From Betaproteobacteria bacterium (GTDB lineage: Bacteria > Pseudomonadota > Gammaproteobacteria > Burkholderiales > Usitatibacteraceae): 8,847 nt of DNA. The stretch's first letter is position 1. Every line of letters begins with the position of its first letter. The DNA lies in assembly GCA_025362705.1 (NCBI GenBank), contig JANYFH010000113.1, positions 1-8,847 of the forward strand. The letters are read 5' to 3'. Under the pieces are notes generated by a model. The model had not been told where the DNA came from. It made no database searches and saw only the letters and a program-made list of their open reading frames with translations. The translations under genes were made by a program, and so were the position numbers. Shown here one piece after another: positions 5,589 to 8,847 of the stretch.

Positions 5589-6779
5589 ATGGCACATCAA
5601 TTCATCACGGTCTTGCGGCATGTGGCCACATCGGCGCTTTGTTTCCTCACGACCGCAGCGTTCGCGCAAAATACGCCGAGTGCTGAGCCAGAACGCATTT
5701 TCAAGACCGAGCAATACACGGTGCGCGCGGTTTCAGTTCTCAAGGGTCTTTATCACCCGTGGGGTCTGGCCTTCCTGCCGGATGGCAGGATGCTGCTGAC
5801 GGAACGGCGCGGTACCATGCGCATTGTTGACGGCGGCAAGCTTGTCGAAAAACCTGTCGCGGGAATTCCCGTGGCGGTGGAACACGGGCAGGGCGGTTTG
5901 CTCGATGTGGCGCTGCATCCAAAGTACGCCGAAAACGGCTGGATTTACTGGACTTACAACGCGGGCAAGCCCGGCGAATTCGGTACCGAACTCGCGCGCG
6001 GCAAGCTTGCGGGCACCCGCGAATCACCAGTGATGACAAACGTCGAGGTGTTGTTTCAGATGCAGCCAAAATCTGCAGCGGGTGTGCATTTTGGTTCACG
6101 CATTGTGTTTGATCGGCAGGGTTATCTTTACATCACGCTCGGGGATCGGGGTGATAGCCCTGACAAGGGTGCGGCGCATCGCGCGCAGCAATTGAATGAC
6201 CACGCTGGCAAAAGTATTCGCCTTCACGACGACGGCCGTGTGCCGGCCGATAACCCGTTCGTGAAAACGCCAGGCGCGCGGCCTGAAATTTTCAGTTTTG
6301 GCCACCGCAATATGCAGGGCGCGGCGTTACATCCTGAAACTGGCCGCGTATGGGAACACGAGCACGGTCCGCAGGGAGGCGATGAAGTCAATGTTCTCGC
6401 GGCAGGTTCCAATTATGGTTGGCCCGTGATTACCTACGGCGCGAACTACGGTAGCGGCACCAAAATCGGCGAAGGCACGACAAAGGAGGGGATTGTTGCG
6501 CCGCTGCACTATTGGGTGCCATCGATTGCGCCGTCGGGAATGGCTTTTTACACGGCTAATAATTTTCCGAAGTGGAAAGGCAATCTATTTGTCGGCGCGC
6601 TGGCCAAGCAAACGCTGGTACGCCTTACGCTCAACGGTGAACGAGTGGTTTCGGAAGAGCGCATGTTTGACGGCAAGCTTGGGCGTATCCGCGATGTACG
6701 GCAGGGGCCGGATGGCAATCTGTATCTGCTGACCGATGCGACCGAGGGTGAGTTGATTCGTATCGAAGCGGTGAAATAA
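5589..6779 (+). CDS. Secreted PQQ-dependent aldose sugar dehydrogenase (YliI/Asd-like)
   Basis: The product is 396 aa with a Sec signal peptide at 1-26 (cleavage AFA-QN), so it is periplasmic. The mature part is a six-bladed beta-propeller of the soluble glucose/sorbosone dehydrogenase family, which oxidises sugars at the anomeric carbon using pyrroloquinoline quinone and calcium. Visible family blocks in order are HPWGLAFLPDG at 56-66, EHGQGGLLDVALHP at 98-111 with His99 as the likely catalytic base, FGSRIVFD and ITLGDRGD, PEIFSFGHRNMQG starting at 232, HEHGPQGGDEVN at 257-268, SNYGWP, SGMAFY, and RIRDVRQGPDGNLYLLTD near the end. The layout closely follows Escherichia coli YliI (about 371 aa). 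No PQQ biosynthesis gene is in the window, so the cofactor would be made elsewhere or taken up. The gene stands alone, with a terminator-like hairpin directly after it. Sugar specificity cannot be inferred. Confidence 0.94.
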   Translation: MAHQFITVLRHVATSALCFLTTAAFAQNTPSAEPERIFKTEQYTVRAVSVLKGLYHPWGLAFLPDGRMLLTERRGTMRIVDGGKLVEKPVAGIPVAVEHGQGGLLDVALHPKYAENGWIYWTYNAGKPGEFGTELARGKLAGTRESPVMTNVEVLFQMQPKSAAGVHFGSRIVFDRQGYLYITLGDRGDSPDKGAAHRAQQLNDHAGKSIRLHDDGRVPADNPFVKTPGARPEIFSFGHRNMQGAALHPETGRVWEHEHGPQGGDEVNVLAAGSNYGWPVITYGANYGSGTKIGEGTTKEGIVAPLHYWVPSIAPSGMAFYTANNFPKWKGNLFVGALAKQTLVRLTLNGERVVSEERMFDGKLGRIRDVRQGPDGNLYLLTDATEGELIRIEAVK

Positions 6780-6789
6780 CTTAAACGCA

Positions 6790-6849
6790 AGCACTGGCGC
6801 GGATTTCCGGGCACTATCTGTTCGGGAGCCGCACCAGTGCTATGGTTTT
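6790..6849. terminator. Long hairpin, probable bidirectional terminator
   Basis: AGCACTGG-C-GCGG (6790-6802) pairs with CCGC-A-CCAGTGCT (6829-6841), giving 8 plus 4 bp around a single C/A mismatch. The loop can form a further 5-bp stem (TTCCG with CGGGA, one wobble). It sits between two convergent stop codons. A TTTT run lies 4 nt downstream on the plus strand and a TTT on the minus strand, so termination in both directions is plausible but the T-tracts are short. Confidence 0.6.
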
Positions 6850-6852
6850 AGC

Positions 6853-7314
6853 TTATTTCCCAGCGGCTACCGCATCCGCCCAGCAATTGGGTGTCTCGTA
6901 CAAGCGCACACGTAACAGCGTGAGCGTGTGTCCGAAGCGGTCGTGATAGGCATCCTTGAGAATCGCAAAGGCTGCCGTGGCGAGATTTTCCGCCGTGGGC
7001 ACGACATCGAGCACCACCGTTTTATGCCCTTTGATTGCGGCGAGAAAATCAACCATCACTTTGTCACCGCGATGAACCAGGAACGCGTGGTCCCATAGGT
7101 CCACCAGTTTTTCCCGTGCGACCATTTTGATGTCGCCAAAATCCATCACCATGCCGTCGTCAGCCGCGCCCTGCTCGTTGACGAGGTCGCCTGAAAGCGT
7201 GAGCTCGATGGCGTAACGATGGCCGTGCACATTGCGACATTGGCCTTGATGATTCGGCAGCCGATGACCGGCATCAAATTCCAGGCGACGGGTGATGGAG
7301 ATGGTGGAAGACAT
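6853..7314 (-). CDS. queD: 6-carboxy-5,6,7,8-tetrahydropterin synthase (QueD / PTPS family)
   Basis: From the ATG at 7314 the product is 153 aa, typical for the family. QueD converts dihydroneopterin triphosphate to 6-carboxy-tetrahydropterin, the second step towards the 7-deazaguanine precursor of queuosine in tRNA, in the cytoplasm. The N-terminus ITRRLEFDAGHRL carries zinc ligand His17. CRNVHGH at 26-32 gives the catalytic Cys26 and zinc ligands His30 and His32; this C-x3-HGH pattern is the QueD-type arrangement. Asp75-His76 (WDHAF) complete the expected catalytic set, PTAEN at 106-110 and ETPNCWA at 140-146 carry Glu109 and Glu140, the latter the expected pterin-binding Glu. A GTG at 7353 would add 13 residues and has GAAGG 11 nt upstream, but homologues start near the ATG. 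No queC, queE or folE lies nearby. A mammalian-type 6-pyruvoyl-tetrahydropterin synthase activity is the less likely alternative. Confidence 0.92.
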   Translation of the reverse strand: MSSTISITRRLEFDAGHRLPNHQGQCRNVHGHRYAIELTLSGDLVNEQGAADDGMVMDFGDIKMVAREKLVDLWDHAFLVHRGDKVMVDFLAAIKGHKTVVLDVVPTAENLATAAFAILKDAYHDRFGHTLTLLRVRLYETPNCWADAVAAGK

Positions 7315-7410
7315 GCCGCATTTTACCGCGCGTGCTGGCAGCTTCCGCCGCACGCTGAAGTGTGCCTTCGCAAATCACTGGTTGCGCTCGTTTTTTTTCG
7401 GGCAAGCCGT

Positions 7411-7416
7411 TAAAAT
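7411..7416 (+). promoter_or_regulatory. Candidate -10 element for lysC
   Basis: TAAAAT matches the -10 consensus at five of six positions and lies 40 bp before the lysC ATG. No good -35 is seen at the right distance; an eight-T run at 7391-7398 lies upstream. The whole gap between queD and lysC is 142 bp, too short to hold a lysine riboswitch upstream of the start, and I see no such structure. Confidence 0.35.
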
Positions 7417-7456
7417 ATGAGACTTTGCGCAGCACTAATACTCAAGCATATTGCAT

Positions 7457-8698
7457 ATGGCACTAATTGTTCAAAAATACGGCGGCACCTCGATGGGTTC
7501 ACCCGAACGCATCCGCGAAGTCGCCAAACGCATCGCGCACTACCACGCACAAGGTCATCAGGTAGTCGTGGTTCCATCGGCGATGTCTGGTGAAACCAAT
7601 CGCCTCATCGGCCTCGCCAAAGAACTCAACCCCGAACCCGATGGTCGCGAGCTCGATGTCATCGCTTCGACCGGCGAACAGGTATCGGTTGGCCTGCTTT
7701 CACTCGCGCTGCACTCGATAGGATTGAAAGCCAAGAGCTATACCGGCTGGCAGGTAAAAATTCTCACCGACAGCGCGTTTACGAAGGCGCGAATATTGTC
7801 GATTGAAGATGCCAACATCCGGCGCGATCTCGCCGATGGCTGTGTCGTGGTGGTTGCGGGCTTTCAGGGAATCGACGCCAATGGAAACATCACAACCTTG
7901 GGTCGTGGTGGTTCGGATACCACGGGTGTGGCGATTGCCGCGGCGCTAAGTGCCGACGAGTGCCAGATTTTCACCGACGTCGATGGCGTTTATACGACCG
8001 ATCCGCGCGTCGTGCCCGAAGCGCGCAAACTGACGAGCATCACGTTTGAAGAAATGTTCGAGCTCGCCAGCCAGGGTTCGAAAGTGCTGCAAATCCGCTC
8101 GGTGGAATTCGCCGGCAAATACAAGGTAAAGCTGCGCGTATTGTCGTCGTTCACGAATTTTGATTCGAACGACACCGGCACGTTGATTACCTACGAGGAA
8201 GAAGACAACATGGAACAACCGATCATTTCTGGTATCGCGTTCAATCGCGATGAAGCCAAACTCACCGTCACCGGCGTGCCCGACCGGCCCGGCATCGCCT
8301 TCGCGATCCTTGGTCCGATTGCAGAAGCAAACATCGACGTCGATGTCATCATCCAGAACACATCGTTCGATGGCATCACCGATTTTTCTTTCACGGTTCA
8401 TCGCAACGATTACAACAAGGCATTGGCGTTGCTCAATGAAAAAGTGAAGCCCGCAGTAAACGCAAAGGGAGTATCGGGTGACAACAAGATCGCCAAGGTT
8501 TCCCTCGTAGGTATCGGCATGCGCTCCCATGCGGGAGTCGCTGCAAAAATGTTCGAGTGTCTTGCCAAGGAAAACGTCAACATCCAGATGATTTCGACAT
8601 CAGAAATCAAAACGTCCGTTGTCGTTGACGAAAAATATATGGAACTCGCAGTGCGAGCATTGCATCAGGTGTTCGAGTTGGATAAACTACCTGCATAA
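7457..8698 (+). CDS. lysC: Aspartokinase with two C-terminal ACT domains
   Basis: LysC phosphorylates aspartate with ATP, the first committed step to lysine, threonine, methionine and diaminopimelate. The product is 413 aa from the ATG at 7457. Residues 1-245 are the amino-acid kinase domain, with KYGGTS at 7-12, a TGEQVSVGLLSLAL block that binds substrate, and TTLGRGGSDTTG at 146-157. Residues about 266-340 and 347-410 are two ACT domains that bind allosteric effectors (lysine and often threonine in this class). It is a stand-alone kinase without a fused homoserine dehydrogenase. A TTG at 7451 is also in frame, but MALIVQKYGG is the usual family start. No clear Shine-Dalgarno precedes it. 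It is divergent from queD and ends before a strong intrinsic terminator, so it is probably monocistronic. An internal ATG at residue 252 may give a separate regulatory subunit (listed apart). Confidence 0.97.
   Translation: MALIVQKYGGTSMGSPERIREVAKRIAHYHAQGHQVVVVPSAMSGETNRLIGLAKELNPEPDGRELDVIASTGEQVSVGLLSLALHSIGLKAKSYTGWQVKILTDSAFTKARILSIEDANIRRDLADGCVVVVAGFQGIDANGNITTLGRGGSDTTGVAIAAALSADECQIFTDVDGVYTTDPRVVPEARKLTSITFEEMFELASQGSKVLQIRSVEFAGKYKVKLRVLSSFTNFDSNDTGTLITYEEEDNMEQPIISGIAFNRDEAKLTVTGVPDRPGIAFAILGPIAEANIDVDVIIQNTSFDGITDFSFTVHRNDYNKALALLNEKVKPAVNAKGVSGDNKIAKVSLVGIGMRSHAGVAAKMFECLAKENVNIQMISTSEIKTSVVVDEKYMELAVRALHQVFELDKLPA
8195..8212 (+). promoter_or_regulatory. Possible internal translation start for a LysC beta subunit
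   Basis: GAGGAAGAAG (8195-8204) is a purine-rich Shine-Dalgarno-like run just before an in-frame ATG (8210-8212) at residue 252 of LysC. Translation from here would give a 162-residue protein made only of the two ACT domains. Such in-frame beta subunits are established for Bacillus and Corynebacterium aspartokinases, at the same place between the kinase and ACT regions. Use of this start here is inferred. Confidence 0.4.
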
Positions 8699-8721
8699 AT
8701 TTTCTTTCGCTGTTTTACCGG

Positions 8722-8761
8722 AAGCCGCGCATCGTCAACTGATGTGCGGCTTTGTTGTTTT
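8722..8761 (+). terminator. Intrinsic terminator of lysC
   Basis: AAGCCGCGCATC (8722-8733) and GATGTGCGGCTT (8741-8752) form a 12-bp stem with one G-U wobble and a 7-nt loop (GTCAACT). A T-rich tail (TGTTGTTTT) follows directly. It begins 24 nt after the lysC stop and fits a Rho-independent terminator well. Confidence 0.88.
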
Positions 8762-8773
8762 CAGGAGCCAGCC

Positions 8774-8847
8774 ATGTTTGGATACAAAGCGTCAAAAATT
8801 GCCGCGTGTGCCGTTTTAGGAGTTGTACTGATGAATGCCAACGCAAA
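8774..8847 (+). CDS. Exported protein, N-terminal signal peptide only (truncated by window end)
   Basis: An ATG at 8774 follows CAGGAG with a 6-nt gap, a good ribosome binding site. The 24 complete codons read as a Sec signal peptide: a basic start (MFGYKASK), a hydrophobic core (IAACAVLGVVLM), then NANA as a likely signal peptidase site. The mature protein lies outside the window, so its function is unknown. The Cys at residue 12 is within the core and is not placed like a lipobox. It lies beyond the lysC terminator, so it probably has its own promoter. Confidence 0.65.
   Translation, partial: MFGYKASKIAACAVLGVVLMNANA

Noticed and set aside
7382..7398. Eight-T run before lysC considered as a terminator
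   Set aside because: The bases before it form no stable GC-rich hairpin, and no gene ends just upstream on the plus strand.
7315..7456. PreQ1 or lysine riboswitch in the queD-lysC gap
   Set aside because: The gap is 142 bp, shared by two promoters. I could not find the pseudoknot elements of a preQ1 aptamer, and a lysine aptamer would not fit.
7946..8530. Minus-strand open frame of 194 codons opposite lysC
   Set aside because: It lies fully within lysC on the other strand and its sequence is a compositional mirror of the ACT and kinase codons, with no family motif.

Overview
The window looks like chromosomal DNA from a Gram-negative proteobacterium, most likely a betaproteobacterium or a close relative. 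The reasons are a tripartite RND efflux adaptor with a lipobox, several Sec signal peptides and lipoproteins, a single-domain aspartokinase whose N-terminus (MALIVQKYGGTS) and two C-terminal ACT domains look like beta/gammaproteobacterial LysC, a QueD-type enzyme, and moderately GC-rich DNA. The lineage is inferred from protein style only. I see no rRNA, tRNA, CRISPR array, insertion sequence, integrase or phage gene.

Layout, left to right. (1) Minus strand, 1-1228: the first codons of an RND inner-membrane pump, preceded by its periplasmic adaptor lipoprotein. (2) 1229-1602: a gene-free divergent region with two copies of the inverted repeat GTAG-N6-CTAC, 22 bp apart, probably an operator. 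(3) Plus strand, 1603-4324: a secreted cyclophilin-type prolyl isomerase carrying two tandem copies of a Trp-rich module of about 110 residues, then a lipoprotein with a helical N-terminal half and a YkuD-like (L,D-transpeptidase-type) C-terminal half. (4) Minus strand, 4371-5324: a secreted NodB-type polysaccharide deacetylase, convergent with the lipoprotein. (5) Plus strand, 5589-6779: a secreted PQQ-dependent aldose sugar dehydrogenase, divergent from the deacetylase and followed by a long hairpin shared with the next, convergent gene. (6) Minus strand, 6853-7314: QueD/6-pyruvoyl-tetrahydropterin synthase family enzyme. (7) Plus strand, 7457-8698: aspartokinase lysC with a strong intrinsic terminator. 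(8) 8774-end: the signal peptide of a truncated exported protein.

Most products (efflux adaptor, isomerase, lipoprotein, deacetylase, sugar dehydrogenase, final signal peptide) act in the periplasm or envelope. QueD (queuosine precursor) and LysC (lysine, threonine and methionine pathway, and diaminopimelate for peptidoglycan) are cytoplasmic housekeeping enzymes. The genes are in small independent units rather than one operon, so I do not see a clear multi-gene novel system. The least ordinary items are the cyclophilin fused to a duplicated Trp-rich module, the helical-YkuD lipoprotein next to it, the paired inverted repeats upstream of the efflux operon, and a possible internal start for a regulatory subunit within lysC.
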